Positions 52,815 through 61,294 of a stretch of 61,294 nt of DNA are shown here, in pieces. The translations under genes and the position numbers were made by a program. The first letter of the stretch is position 1. Each line of letters starts with the position of its first letter. The notes below the pieces were generated by a model, which saw only the letters and a program-made list of their open reading frames with translations, made no database searches and was not told where the DNA came from. Source of the DNA: Ktedonobacterales bacterium (GTDB taxonomy: Bacteria > Chloroflexota > Ktedonobacteria > Ktedonobacterales > Ktedonobacteraceae); contig DAIDJF010000031.1 of assembly GCA_027451525.1 (NCBI GenBank), forward strand, positions 1-61,294, given 5' to 3'.

Positions 52815-55751
52815 ATGTCTGAGCCACCAGAAAAAGGAGATAGCCAGCCGTTAAGCGCAACTGGCATCAGCCAGCCGCTAGGGACAACGACAGGACGTTT
52901 GGCAGCTATTCGGCTCAAATCGGCAAATAAGTATATCTTTCGCGCCCTTTTGAGTCTGGCTTCTGCCAACCTGCTTATTCGCGTGATGGGCATGTTGAAC
53001 CAGATTGTTGTCACGGCACGTTTTGGGCAAGGGGCGTCAATGGATGCATACTTTGTCGCCGCTGCTCTGCCCACACTACTAGCGCAACTGCTTGCCAGCG
53101 CGCTTGAAGCGTCTGTTATTCCAGTGTATGCGCGTGTGCGTACAAAAGATGGGCGCGTCGCGGCGTCACGCCTCTTTAGCACCCTACTCAACATTTTATT
53201 CATCACGATGGTGGTGGTCACGATATTCATGCTGGTGTTTCGGCAACAGATGGTTTTTTTCTCAGCACCATCGCTCAAAGCCTCCTCGCAAGAATTAGCA
53301 TTAGGTTTAACGCCATATATCTTTCCAGTGTTAATCTTCATGGTTCTGAACAGTTTCATGGAGTGCCTGTTAAATACTGAAGGCCAGTTTGGTTGGCCCG
53401 CCTACGCGGGAATGCTTGTGCCATTGACGACCGCCAGTTTTGTGTTGGTGGGCGGAAAAACAGAGGGTGTTGTGATGCTTTGTCTTGGCACACTCGTGGG
53501 ACAATTTGCGCAACTGGCTGTCATTATCGTCCGCGCCCACCGCGCCCATATCGTGTATAAGCCCATTATCGATTGGCGCAACCCAGAGCTACGCGCGATT
53601 CTCCTGGTTGCCTGGCCTGTACTATTTAGTGCCCTTATCAGTCAAGCAAGCCCTCTCGTCGATCAGATGTTCGCATCGTCGCTTTCAACGGGTAGCATTG
53701 CCGTCTTGAACAATGCATTGAAGCTTATCAGTGTTCCAGTGGGCGTGATTTTCTCCTCCGTGGGACGCGCCGCTCTCCCCTATCTCGCCAGTCAGGCCGC
53801 GATGAAAGATATGAAGTCTTTCAAGGCAACACTACGCCTGTACCTCTGGGCTGTTACCATTGGCACACTAGCACTGACAGCATTTCTTATTCTGCTAGCG
53901 CATCCAATTGTCGAAATCTTGTTTCAGCATGGTGCCTTCTCAGAGGAAGATACCACACGCACAGCAATAACGTTGATTGGTTTCTCAATTGGTCTGGCTC
54001 CGATGGCAATCGGTTTTATCATCTCCCGTGCCTTTAGTGCACTCGGCAAGACACATGTCCTCATGTACATTACCATTTTCAGCATTGGTGCAAATGCCCT
54101 TTTTGACTACGTGTTTGCACGGATCTGGCAGAGCTTTGGCATCGCGCTCTCCACCTCGGTCGTCTACTGCTGCACGATGGTTATCTTGCTCGTGACGCTC
54201 CGCTCCGTTATCGGCAAACTTTCGCTCTTTACACCTCCGCGCGAGGTCTTAAAAGTAATCTGGAAAATAGGCTTAGGCCAATACTATATTAACTGGGTAC
54301 TTTGGAAAGAAGAATATCTGACCACATTCCGTCTGCCTTATGGCCTCTCAAGAAATATCATCCGTGGAACGGTGATCCTGAGCGTCTTTATTGCTGGCAT
54401 TGTTGGTTCCGCGCTCAACTCTCTGTATACCCTGCGCGTCGCCTTTGGTGCGATCATTGTGCTGGCATTTTTCCGCTATCGCTACTTCTTGCTCATGGTA
54501 TGGATCCTTCTCAATGCATTTATTGGCTCAAATCTGCCGTTTTTCAACGGTAATAACTTCCTTTCCGGCTTGACACTACCGACGCTTATCCTGCTCTTTG
54601 TCCTGCCAACAAAGGATATCTTCAAACGCATGCCAGCACTCCCTTTCTTTCTGGCCTATGTTGCCTGGGTCTTCCTGGGCATCGGTCTCTCACCGCTAAC
54701 GATGAGCCAATTCTTCACGCTCTGGCTGATTATGCTTGATAGTATCGCCATTAGCGTGCTTACCGTCGCCGTTGTCACCAACCGCAAACGCATGTTGCAG
54801 GTTATGGATGCAATTCTCATTCCAGCAGTCTTTATCGCCCTCTACGGCATTTATGGCTATTTCGTGAAAAAGAATGGCGTTGTAGACACCACGACGTCAC
54901 TCTTCCGTATCAGTTCAATCTTTGGCAATACGCCACCGACCTTGGCGCTCTTCCTCTCCATTGTGTTGCCAATGTCCATCTATCGCACATTTACGCTCGA
55001 AGGACTCAAGCGCATCCCTGGCATTCTCGTTGTGCTCCTTCTGCTAGGCACACTTGGGTTAACATTTGACCGCGCCGCCCTGATCAGCGTACCCGTTAGC
55101 ATCATCGTAATGATTATCTTCCTGCCTTCGCGCAAGTTACGGCTCAGCATGATTGGCGGAATGATCGCAGTAGGTGCATTAACAGTGCTATTCATACTCT
55201 TTAGCAACACTAATTTCTTCCAGCGTTTCCTGAACGCAGATGTCACTACGCTTAATGGTCGCACCTATCTCTGGGCCGCGATCATTGATCACTTTGACCC
55301 GGCAAAGCTGCTCGGCAACGGTCTAAAAGCCTCTGATGCCCTGCTTGCCAATCTTCAAGTAGGCGTGGGACGAGGCGTCATAGCAACAGCGGCGCACAAC
55401 ATTTTTCTGGAAACACTCTACGATCATGGCATGATTGGCCTCTTGTTCTTGCTCCTGACATTTTTAGCGTTTGCCATCTCTCTGCTCCGCAAAGTGCGCA
55501 AAGGCACGCCCGACTACCGCATGTTGCTGGCAATGGCTCTGGCAATCTTTTTCAATGTCGTTGTGCAATCATTTGAGTCCAACGACTTTTGGAATCCTAG
55601 TGTAGGCATCTACTTCTGGATTCTGATGGCCCTGCCGTTTGCCACGTATTGGTTCACGCCTGTCAGTGACGCGCAGAAGAACATGAACGAACAGACAGAT
55701 ACACTTGTGGAAGAGACAGAACAGCAAGAAAAACAAGTGGCATTGGTGTAA
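52815..55751 (+). CDS. Flippase (MurJ/Wzx-like) fused to O-antigen ligase/polymerase (Wzy/WaaL-like)
   Basis: A 978-residue fusion of two membrane proteins. Residues about 38-470 are a MurJ/MviN-type lipid-linked glycan flippase (FGQGASMDAYFVAAALPTLL, then PLVDQMFASSLSTGSIAVLN and ISRAFSALGKTH). Residues about 520-945 are an O-antigen ligase/polymerase, with about ten helices, the large outside loop with NGRTYLWAA and the family motif HNIFLETLYDHGMIGLL (H861). One chain could thus flip the lipid-linked unit and pass it to the polymerisation or ligation site. A long cytoplasmic N-tail precedes helix 1. It starts 36 nt after the dehydrogenase. Confidence 0.88.
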   Translation: MSEPPEKGDSQPLSATGISQPLGTTTGRLAAIRLKSANKYIFRALLSLASANLLIRVMGMLNQIVVTARFGQGASMDAYFVAAALPTLLAQLLASALEASVIPVYARVRTKDGRVAASRLFSTLLNILFITMVVVTIFMLVFRQQMVFFSAPSLKASSQELALGLTPYIFPVLIFMVLNSFMECLLNTEGQFGWPAYAGMLVPLTTASFVLVGGKTEGVVMLCLGTLVGQFAQLAVIIVRAHRAHIVYKPIIDWRNPELRAILLVAWPVLFSALISQASPLVDQMFASSLSTGSIAVLNNALKLISVPVGVIFSSVGRAALPYLASQAAMKDMKSFKATLRLYLWAVTIGTLALTAFLILLAHPIVEILFQHGAFSEEDTTRTAITLIGFSIGLAPMAIGFIISRAFSALGKTHVLMYITIFSIGANALFDYVFARIWQSFGIALSTSVVYCCTMVILLVTLRSVIGKLSLFTPPREVLKVIWKIGLGQYYINWVLWKEEYLTTFRLPYGLSRNIIRGTVILSVFIAGIVGSALNSLYTLRVAFGAIIVLAFFRYRYFLLMVWILLNAFIGSNLPFFNGNNFLSGLTLPTLILLFVLPTKDIFKRMPALPFFLAYVAWVFLGIGLSPLTMSQFFTLWLIMLDSIAISVLTVAVVTNRKRMLQVMDAILIPAVFIALYGIYGYFVKKNGVVDTTTSLFRISSIFGNTPPTLALFLSIVLPMSIYRTFTLEGLKRIPGILVVLLLLGTLGLTFDRAALISVPVSIIVMIIFLPSRKLRLSMIGGMIAVGALTVLFILFSNTNFFQRFLNADVTTLNGRTYLWAAIIDHFDPAKLLGNGLKASDALLANLQVGVGRGVIATAAHNIFLETLYDHGMIGLLFLLLTFLAFAISLLRKVRKGTPDYRMLLAMALAIFFNVVVQSFESNDFWNPSVGIYFWILMALPFATYWFTPVSDAQKNMNEQTDTLVEETEQQEKQVALV

Positions 55752-55768
55752 ATTAAAGGAGTTTATCG

Positions 55769-57082
55769 GTGCAAGACCGTTTACGGATATGTATTATTGC
55801 CTTTATGTTTGCTCCCTTTGTGGGAGGAGCTGAGGTACGCGCAGAAAAATTGGCTCGCCAATTGATGGCACAGGGACATAAAGTGACCATCGTGACATTG
55901 CGCCATGAGAAACATTGGCTGCGCACAGAAACGCTCGATGGCTTGCCCATTGTGCGCGTGGGGGGCCTTTATAGTCGGCAAGGGATTCTACGCATTGGCA
56001 GATTGGGCCATCTCCCCATTGATCTGCTCATGTTTCTCACGCTGTGGCGTCTACGCCATCGCTTTGACGTACTGCATTCTTTACAACTCTCACCGCTTGC
56101 GGCAGTCGCAACGCTGGTCGGCAAGTGGGCGAAAAAACCGGTGGTTATTAGTATTCCCAGCACCGGCCCTGGCAAAAAACAGCAGACAGAAGATGCAACG
56201 TTGATGGCGGATACGCTTACCCAGACCGATTTCTTAAAAGTTGCATTCAAAGATATCGTAGTTGGTGATATCGCCTATCTGTCTAAATCGGCCTTCGGCG
56301 GCAACGCAATCGTCAAATTTTTGCGGACATCAGAGGCTTTTTATCAGGTATTGAGCAGCCGTAGCTATCCATATATGATCGCCAACGGTTTCCAACGGGC
56401 AAAGTTGGTACTCATTCCTAACGGTGTTGATGCCACGAAGTTCCAGCCCGCGCCAGAGTTGCGTCCAGACCCGGCGCAACCAGAGCGTGCGATCCTCTGT
56501 GTTTCGCGCCTTCAGTATCCAAAGGGCATTGATGTACTGCTACACGCCTGGGGACGCATGATGCATGCGCCGGCTGAATGGCGCAGTCACCTTCAGCCCA
56601 AGCTTCTGATTGCGGGTGAAGGACCTTTGCAGGCCCAGCTAGAGCGCATTGCGAGAGAATTGAGCATACAAGATAGTGTTGAATTTCTTGGCCTGCAGCG
56701 CAATGTCATCCCGCTTCTTCAACGGGTCTGGGGCTTTGTCCTGCCTTCACGTTGGGAGGGCATGCCGAATGCCCTTTTGGAGGCCATGGCAGTCGGATTA
56801 CCATGCGTGGCAACGCGCGTCAGCGGTAGCGAGGATATCGTAAATAACGGTGTCAACGGTCTACTTGTCGAACCGGAACAAGCAGAAGAACTCGCGCAAG
56901 CTCTCCGCCGCATTATCGAGGATACAGACTTCGCCCAACAACTTTCACGTGAGGCACGTGCCACGATTCTGCGTGATTATCAGCTGAATCGGATTGTCGA
57001 GCAGTGTGTCGCGCTCTATCGCAGTGTTTTGGGTCGTGAAGTAGAGCTACCAACAATGGAACGAGAAGAGGTGAGCAAATGA
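55769..57082 (+). CDS. Glycosyltransferase family 4, first of pair
   Basis: A 437-residue GT-B glycosyltransferase. The N-terminal domain starts RICIIAFMFAPFVGGAEVRAEKLA. The donor-binding part has LCVSRLQYPKGIDVLLHAW, LLIAGEGPLQAQLE and the Ex7E motif in PSRWEGMPNALLEAMAVG. It transfers a sugar from a nucleotide donor to the lipid-linked acceptor; donor unknown. The start is GTG at 55769, supported by AAAGGAG. Its stop overlaps the next GT by 4 nt. Confidence 0.9.
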   Translation: MQDRLRICIIAFMFAPFVGGAEVRAEKLARQLMAQGHKVTIVTLRHEKHWLRTETLDGLPIVRVGGLYSRQGILRIGRLGHLPIDLLMFLTLWRLRHRFDVLHSLQLSPLAAVATLVGKWAKKPVVISIPSTGPGKKQQTEDATLMADTLTQTDFLKVAFKDIVVGDIAYLSKSAFGGNAIVKFLRTSEAFYQVLSSRSYPYMIANGFQRAKLVLIPNGVDATKFQPAPELRPDPAQPERAILCVSRLQYPKGIDVLLHAWGRMMHAPAEWRSHLQPKLLIAGEGPLQAQLERIARELSIQDSVEFLGLQRNVIPLLQRVWGFVLPSRWEGMPNALLEAMAVGLPCVATRVSGSEDIVNNGVNGLLVEPEQAEELAQALRRIIEDTDFAQQLSREARATILRDYQLNRIVEQCVALYRSVLGREVELPTMEREEVSK

Positions 57083-58398
57083 GCGCACTCCCACGCATCT
57101 ATGTTGCAATCACCACATTTTATCCGCTTGTGGGTGGGGCAGAGACACAAACATTGGCTCAAAGCCAGCTTTTACGCTCACGTGGCTATGACGTGCGCGT
57201 GGTGACGTTCCGCCATAGCAATACATGGTTGCCATATGAAGAGGTGCGCGGCGTACCTGTGCAACGTATTGCAGGGCATCTATTAGGGCAACGCGATAAC
57301 TGGCCGCGCTTGTTGCAGCGTCTCGCCTATCTGCTAGCGATGTTTGCGATGAGTTGGACGCTCTGGCGGCAACGCAACAACTATGACATTTTACAGGTCT
57401 GTCAATTTAGTCTGCTTGTACTACCACTGGCATTTATCTGCCGACTGGCTGGTAAACCCATGACGATTGTTGTTATCAGCGCGGGTGCTGGCAAGCCGAC
57501 GAAGACCAATGAGCCAGCCAAACTCCTGTCTGGACCGTTGGACCCGACACTCTCCTGGCTTCGGGTTGATGGCAAAACATGGATCGACGGCGATCTCTAT
57601 GGTCTGGAACAGGCAGGACCGTTCGTGGTCCAGTTCATGCGCGCGCAACTACGGCGAATGGGCAGTGTTGTTATCGTACTCAGTTCACGTATGCAGCGTT
57701 ACCTGATCGAACACAATTTCTCGCTCCCTGGTACACGTCTGGTTCCCAACGGTGTTGACATCACACGCTTCTATCCCGCTGCCGCCGACTTATCAAGCGA
57801 GGAGCGCAGGCATACAGTTGTCTGTGTCTCTAAACTACGTTATGAAAAAGGCATTGATGCTCTTCTTCAAGCATGGCGCATTGTCCACGAACACATGCCA
57901 ATGGCACGCCTGATTCTCGTAGGCAGTGGCCCCATTGAGCCACAACTAACGCAACTGGCGGAAGCTCTCGGCATCTACGAGAGCGTCGAATTTGCAGGTT
58001 TGCAAAGCGACGTACCCGCGCAATTCCATCGTGGCACAATCGCTATTTTGCCTTCGCGCTGGGAAGGTATGCCCAACGCGCTCCTTGAAGGGATGGCATC
58101 TGGGATGGCATGTGTCGCTACACGAGTAAGCGGCAGTGAGGACTTGATTCAACAAGGTGAGAACGGACTGCTTGTTGAACCCGACGACTACGAACAGATG
58201 GCACAGGCTCTGCTTACGCTCTTACGCGACCCCGCACTGGCACAACGCTATGGGCAAGCGGCGCGCACGACCGTCGAACAGCAATATACGCTAGAACAAG
58301 TTATTGATATGTATGGAGCTATCTACCACTCCATCACACAACCTAAAGGGCGAAGCGGCGGACGGATCACATCTGAACGCTATCCTGTTACCCAATAG
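57079..58398 (+). CDS. Glycosyltransferase family 4, second of pair
   Basis: This 439-residue paralogue of the preceding gene overlaps it by ATGA. TTFYPLVGGAETQTLAQSQ begins it; VCVSKLRYEKGIDALLQAW, LILVGSGPIEPQLTQLAEA and PSRWEGMPNALLEGMASG (Ex7E) are intact. The pair may add two successive sugars, or arose by duplication. Confidence 0.9.
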   Translation: MSALPRIYVAITTFYPLVGGAETQTLAQSQLLRSRGYDVRVVTFRHSNTWLPYEEVRGVPVQRIAGHLLGQRDNWPRLLQRLAYLLAMFAMSWTLWRQRNNYDILQVCQFSLLVLPLAFICRLAGKPMTIVVISAGAGKPTKTNEPAKLLSGPLDPTLSWLRVDGKTWIDGDLYGLEQAGPFVVQFMRAQLRRMGSVVIVLSSRMQRYLIEHNFSLPGTRLVPNGVDITRFYPAAADLSSEERRHTVVCVSKLRYEKGIDALLQAWRIVHEHMPMARLILVGSGPIEPQLTQLAEALGIYESVEFAGLQSDVPAQFHRGTIAILPSRWEGMPNALLEGMASGMACVATRVSGSEDLIQQGENGLLVEPDDYEQMAQALLTLLRDPALAQRYGQAARTTVEQQYTLEQVIDMYGAIYHSITQPKGRSGGRITSERYPVTQ

Positions 58399-58428
58399 GG
58401 ACGAACCGAAAGGATAGGTATTTCTGGA

Positions 58429-60351
58429 ATGTGTGGCATAGCTGGATTTATTGATAAAAATTCTTCGTATGAGAATGCAGAGCATCTCCTTGATGCCATG
58501 TGTAAAATCATTCGTCATCGTGGACCAGACGATCAGGGAATGTGGTTCGGCGATGGCGTTGCGCTGGGTATGCGCCGCCTCTCCATCATTGACCTCTCAG
58601 GTGGGCATCAACCTCTTTACAATGAAGATCAAAGCATTCAAATTGTTTTTAATGGTGAAATTTATAACTATCTAGAATTGCAAAAAGAGCTAAAAGCGCA
58701 CGGTCATCAATTTCACACGAATAGTGACACTGAGGTCATTGTCCATGCTTACGAAGAATACGGTGATCAGTGTGTACAACGCTTGCGTGGCATGTTTGTA
58801 TTCGCACTCTGGGATAGAAACCGCCAACGCCTGCTCGCGGCACGCGACCGCTTTGGCAAGAAACCATTTAACTATTATTGGGATGGACAGCGTTTGATCT
58901 TCGGCTCCGAAATCAAATCTATCCTTGAGGCGGGTATTCCACGCGCAATCAATGCCCAGGCTCTAGACGAATATCTGCTCTATCGCTATGTTCCCACGCC
59001 ACACACTATGTTCAAAAATGTCATGAAGTTGCCAGCCGCCCACATGTTGGTCTACGAAGATGGCACAATCCGCACACAACGCTATTGGGAACTGCCTTTC
59101 ACGTCAACCAGCCAGGACGATGAGGCGACGGCCCTTGAGCGCATTCGCGCACTACTCAAAGAGGCAACGCGCATCCGTCTGATGAGCGAAGTGCCGCTAG
59201 GAGCTTTCCTCAGCGGTGGCACAGACTCTAGTATTGTCGTGGGTCTAATGAGCCAGATGATGTCTCAGCCCGTCAAAACCTTTTCAATTGGCTTTGAAGA
59301 GGACGAGTATAGCGAGCTACCCTATGCACGTGCCGTCGCTCGCCACTTTAAGACCGATCATCGCGAATTTATCGTCAAATCGGACCTCGTAAAGGTGTTA
59401 CCGCAACTGGTTTGGGCCTTTGACGAACCATTTGGAGACTCTTCAATGCTACCAAGCTACTATGTCTCCAAACTGGCTCGTGAGCATGTCACCGTTGTAC
59501 TGACTGGCGATGGCGGCGATGAGATATTTGCAGGGTACGAGCAGTATCGCCGTGAATATCTGATCCATCGCGTGCCAACACCCATTCGTAGTACACTCGG
59601 TCTTGCCAGCGCATTTCTGCCCAATGGCGTGCGTGGCAAACAACGCCTTACCACCTGGAAACGCGATTATGGGACACGCAGTATCGAAGCATTTATGCTC
59701 TTTCCCGACTATCCACGTATCGCTCTCTACACACCTGAGTTTTATGAACAGGTGCGTGACCAAAACCCGTTTGAACGCCATCTCAGCATCTACCGCTCCG
59801 CCCAGCACTTACATCCCACTGCGCGCATGCAGTACGTTGATATACAAACCTATCTCACAGATGATATTCTGGTGAAAGTTGATAAGGCGAGTATGTTTAA
59901 TTCTATCGAAACACGCGCCCCCTTGCTCGATCACTTATTAGCGGAATATGTTACCGCGCTGCCCGCCAGTGTACGGATGCGCCATGGACGGCAAAAACAT
60001 CTCTTAAAGACTATCGCGGCAGAGATGCTCCCACTAGAGGTACTCAACCGCCGCAAACAGGGGTTCTCAATCCCGATCTCGCACTGGTTCCGTAATGACG
60101 CACATAGCTATGCGCATGATATTCTCGGCTCGCAGAAGGCCCGTCAGCGCGGTATCTTCCAACCAGAGTTTATGCAGATGCTCTTGCAAACAGATGGTAG
60201 CACGCGCCTTGCAAATCATAGCCAGGCATTATGGACACTCCTCTGCCTGGAACTTTGGTTCCAAATCTACATTGATCAGCCATCACAAGAGGTTTGCCAA
60301 CAAGAGACTGATCCATCAATTCAAGCAGTACAATCTACACTTTATCGATAA
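58429..60351 (+). CDS. asnB: Asparagine synthase-like glutamine amidotransferase, first of two
   Basis: A 640-residue AsnB-type enzyme. The N-terminal glutaminase starts MCGIAGF with the nucleophile C2, followed by RHRGPDDQG and NGEIYN. The synthetase domain has the pyrophosphate motif SGGTDSS (262-268) and LTGDGGDEIFAGYEQYRR. It makes an amide from a carboxylate with Gln as nitrogen donor and ATP as adenylating agent. In glycan clusters such enzymes often amidate uronic acids (WbpS/AsnB type), and a uronic acid is expected here from the dehydrogenase. True asparagine synthesis cannot be excluded. Confidence 0.9.
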   Translation: MCGIAGFIDKNSSYENAEHLLDAMCKIIRHRGPDDQGMWFGDGVALGMRRLSIIDLSGGHQPLYNEDQSIQIVFNGEIYNYLELQKELKAHGHQFHTNSDTEVIVHAYEEYGDQCVQRLRGMFVFALWDRNRQRLLAARDRFGKKPFNYYWDGQRLIFGSEIKSILEAGIPRAINAQALDEYLLYRYVPTPHTMFKNVMKLPAAHMLVYEDGTIRTQRYWELPFTSTSQDDEATALERIRALLKEATRIRLMSEVPLGAFLSGGTDSSIVVGLMSQMMSQPVKTFSIGFEEDEYSELPYARAVARHFKTDHREFIVKSDLVKVLPQLVWAFDEPFGDSSMLPSYYVSKLAREHVTVVLTGDGGDEIFAGYEQYRREYLIHRVPTPIRSTLGLASAFLPNGVRGKQRLTTWKRDYGTRSIEAFMLFPDYPRIALYTPEFYEQVRDQNPFERHLSIYRSAQHLHPTARMQYVDIQTYLTDDILVKVDKASMFNSIETRAPLLDHLLAEYVTALPASVRMRHGRQKHLLKTIAAEMLPLEVLNRRKQGFSIPISHWFRNDAHSYAHDILGSQKARQRGIFQPEFMQMLLQTDGSTRLANHSQALWTLLCLELWFQIYIDQPSQEVCQQETDPSIQAVQSTLYR

Positions 60352-60367
60352 GAAGAGAGAAAAATGT

Positions 60368-61294
60368 ATGTGTGGCATTTGCGGTGTTTTTACGATGCAT
60401 AGTGGGGAACCAGTTTCGCCCCGACTGATCGAACACATGACTCGTCTGATCGCCCATCGCGGACCTGACGATAGCGGTTCATATATTGATGGTCCCGCAG
60501 GGTTAGGTTTTGCTCGTCTTAGCATCATTGATCTAAGCGGCGGACATCAGCCCATGAGCAATGAGACAGGTGATATCTGGGTTGTCTTCAATGGCGAGAT
60601 CTGGAACTACAAAACGCTGCGGCAAGAGTTGATTGAAAAGGGGCATCAGTTCCGCACAAATAGCGATACTGAGACGATTGTGCATGCGTATGAGGAATAC
60701 GGTGTAGAGTGCGTAGCCCGTCTGCATGGAATGTTTGGCTTTGCGATCTGGGATAGCCCACGCCAACGGCTGTTGCTTGCACGCGATAAAGCCGGTAAGA
60801 AGCCACTTTACTATACGCAGATTGATGGGGGAGACATTTTGTTTGCCTCTGAGATCAAATCTTTGCTCGCGCATCCAGGTGTCAAACGTGCCGCCAGCAC
60901 GCAAGCGATGGCGGACTTCTTGAGTATACGTTACGTGCCAGCACCCGCAACGCTCTTTGAGGGCATTTATAAAGTGTTACCCGGTCACTGGCTGTTGTGC
61001 GAACAAGGGCGTGTGCGTCAGGAATGTTACTGGGACTTTACCTTCGGCAAGACCGAGGAACTCCCCATTGAAGAATATCTGCGCGACATTCGCACACATA
61101 TTCAACGTGCCGTTGAAGAGCGCATGATGGCGGATGTTCCCGTCGGTGCAATGCTAAGCGGTGGTGTCGATTCCAGTATCATCACAGGTCTTATGAGCAA
61201 GCTTACGCAACACAAGGTGCAAACGTTTTCCGTTGGCTTCGATCATCCAGATTACAGCGAACTACCCTATGCGCGCCTCGTTTCAGATCATTTT
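60368..61294 (+). CDS. Second asparagine synthase-like amidotransferase, 3' end outside window
   Basis: The frame is open from ATG 60368 to the last base of the window (309 codons), so the gene continues beyond it. MCGICGVF gives the nucleophile C2, then RGPDDSG, NGEIWNY, SEIKSLLAH and the pyrophosphate motif SGGVDSS starting at S264, all as in the first copy. It follows the first copy by 16 nt. The sequences differ clearly along their length, so this is not a recent duplication. Two amidotransferases could serve two different uronic acids or acceptor positions. Confidence 0.9.
   Translation, partial: MCGICGVFTMHSGEPVSPRLIEHMTRLIAHRGPDDSGSYIDGPAGLGFARLSIIDLSGGHQPMSNETGDIWVVFNGEIWNYKTLRQELIEKGHQFRTNSDTETIVHAYEEYGVECVARLHGMFGFAIWDSPRQRLLLARDKAGKKPLYYTQIDGGDILFASEIKSLLAHPGVKRAASTQAMADFLSIRYVPAPATLFEGIYKVLPGHWLLCEQGRVRQECYWDFTFGKTEELPIEEYLRDIRTHIQRAVEERMMADVPVGAMLSGGVDSSIITGLMSKLTQHKVQTFSVGFDHPDYSELPYARLVSDHF

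Overview
The window looks like chromosomal DNA from a member of the Ktedonobacteria (phylum Chloroflexota). This rests on gene content, not on a marker gene. Signs include two giant ATPase/TPR regulators that begin with a Cys-rich domain (motif YCGKxRCRKC), a PP2C phosphatase operon, a PPi-type phosphofructokinase, a DUF1206 protein and a rich complement of surface-polysaccharide genes. I see no rRNA, tRNA, CRISPR array, insertion sequence or phage gene. Both window ends cut genes: an SDR dehydrogenase on the left and an asparagine synthetase on the right.

Layout. 1-9 kb: the end of an SDR gene and two paralogous BTAD/AAA/TPR regulators; the second has lost its winged-helix DNA-binding part. 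A 53-residue membrane peptide and repeat motifs lie between them. 9.2-15.9 kb: a probable operon with a SpeD-like AdoMet decarboxylase variant, an EamA transporter with an extra membrane module, two membrane or secreted proteins of unknown role, and a PP2C phosphatase that carries what looks like the same extra module. 15.9-20.3 kb: a sensor-like membrane protein, a stand-alone winged-helix protein and a sigma-70 factor. 20.5-29.5 kb: housekeeping and accessory single genes (NudC, PFK, acyl-CoA synthetase, DUF4157 protein, MazG-like, F420/PPOX-like protein, truncated MOSC protein, DEAD-box helicase, pentapeptide-repeat protein).

29.6-32.4 kb (minus strand): a three-gene extracytosolic flavinylation module made of an FMN-binding acceptor, ApbE, and an RnfD-like/ferredoxin-reductase fusion. 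32.7-38.5 kb: MaoC-Pta fusion, DUF1206, a diacylglycerol-kinase-like lipid kinase with an added C-terminal domain, and an amidohydrolase.

38.5-61.3 kb is a large surface-glycan locus built around a divergent intergenic region at 49.57-50.03 kb. Leftward lies a tandemly amplified cassette of FAD oxidoreductase, polysaccharide deacetylase and ATP-grasp ligase (copy numbers 3, 3 and 2), ending in a hexapeptide N-acetyltransferase and a DUF4388-like gene. Rightward lie a Wzz/BY-kinase, a UDP-sugar 6-dehydrogenase, a one-piece MurJ/Wzx-type flippase fused to a Wzy/WaaL-type O-antigen ligase or polymerase, two GT4 glycosyltransferases and two consecutive AsnB-type amidotransferases. Together this suggests an exported glycan bearing uronic acid or uronamide and amino-acyl or amide decorations. 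The amplified cassette and the flippase-ligase fusion are the best candidates for an undescribed system.
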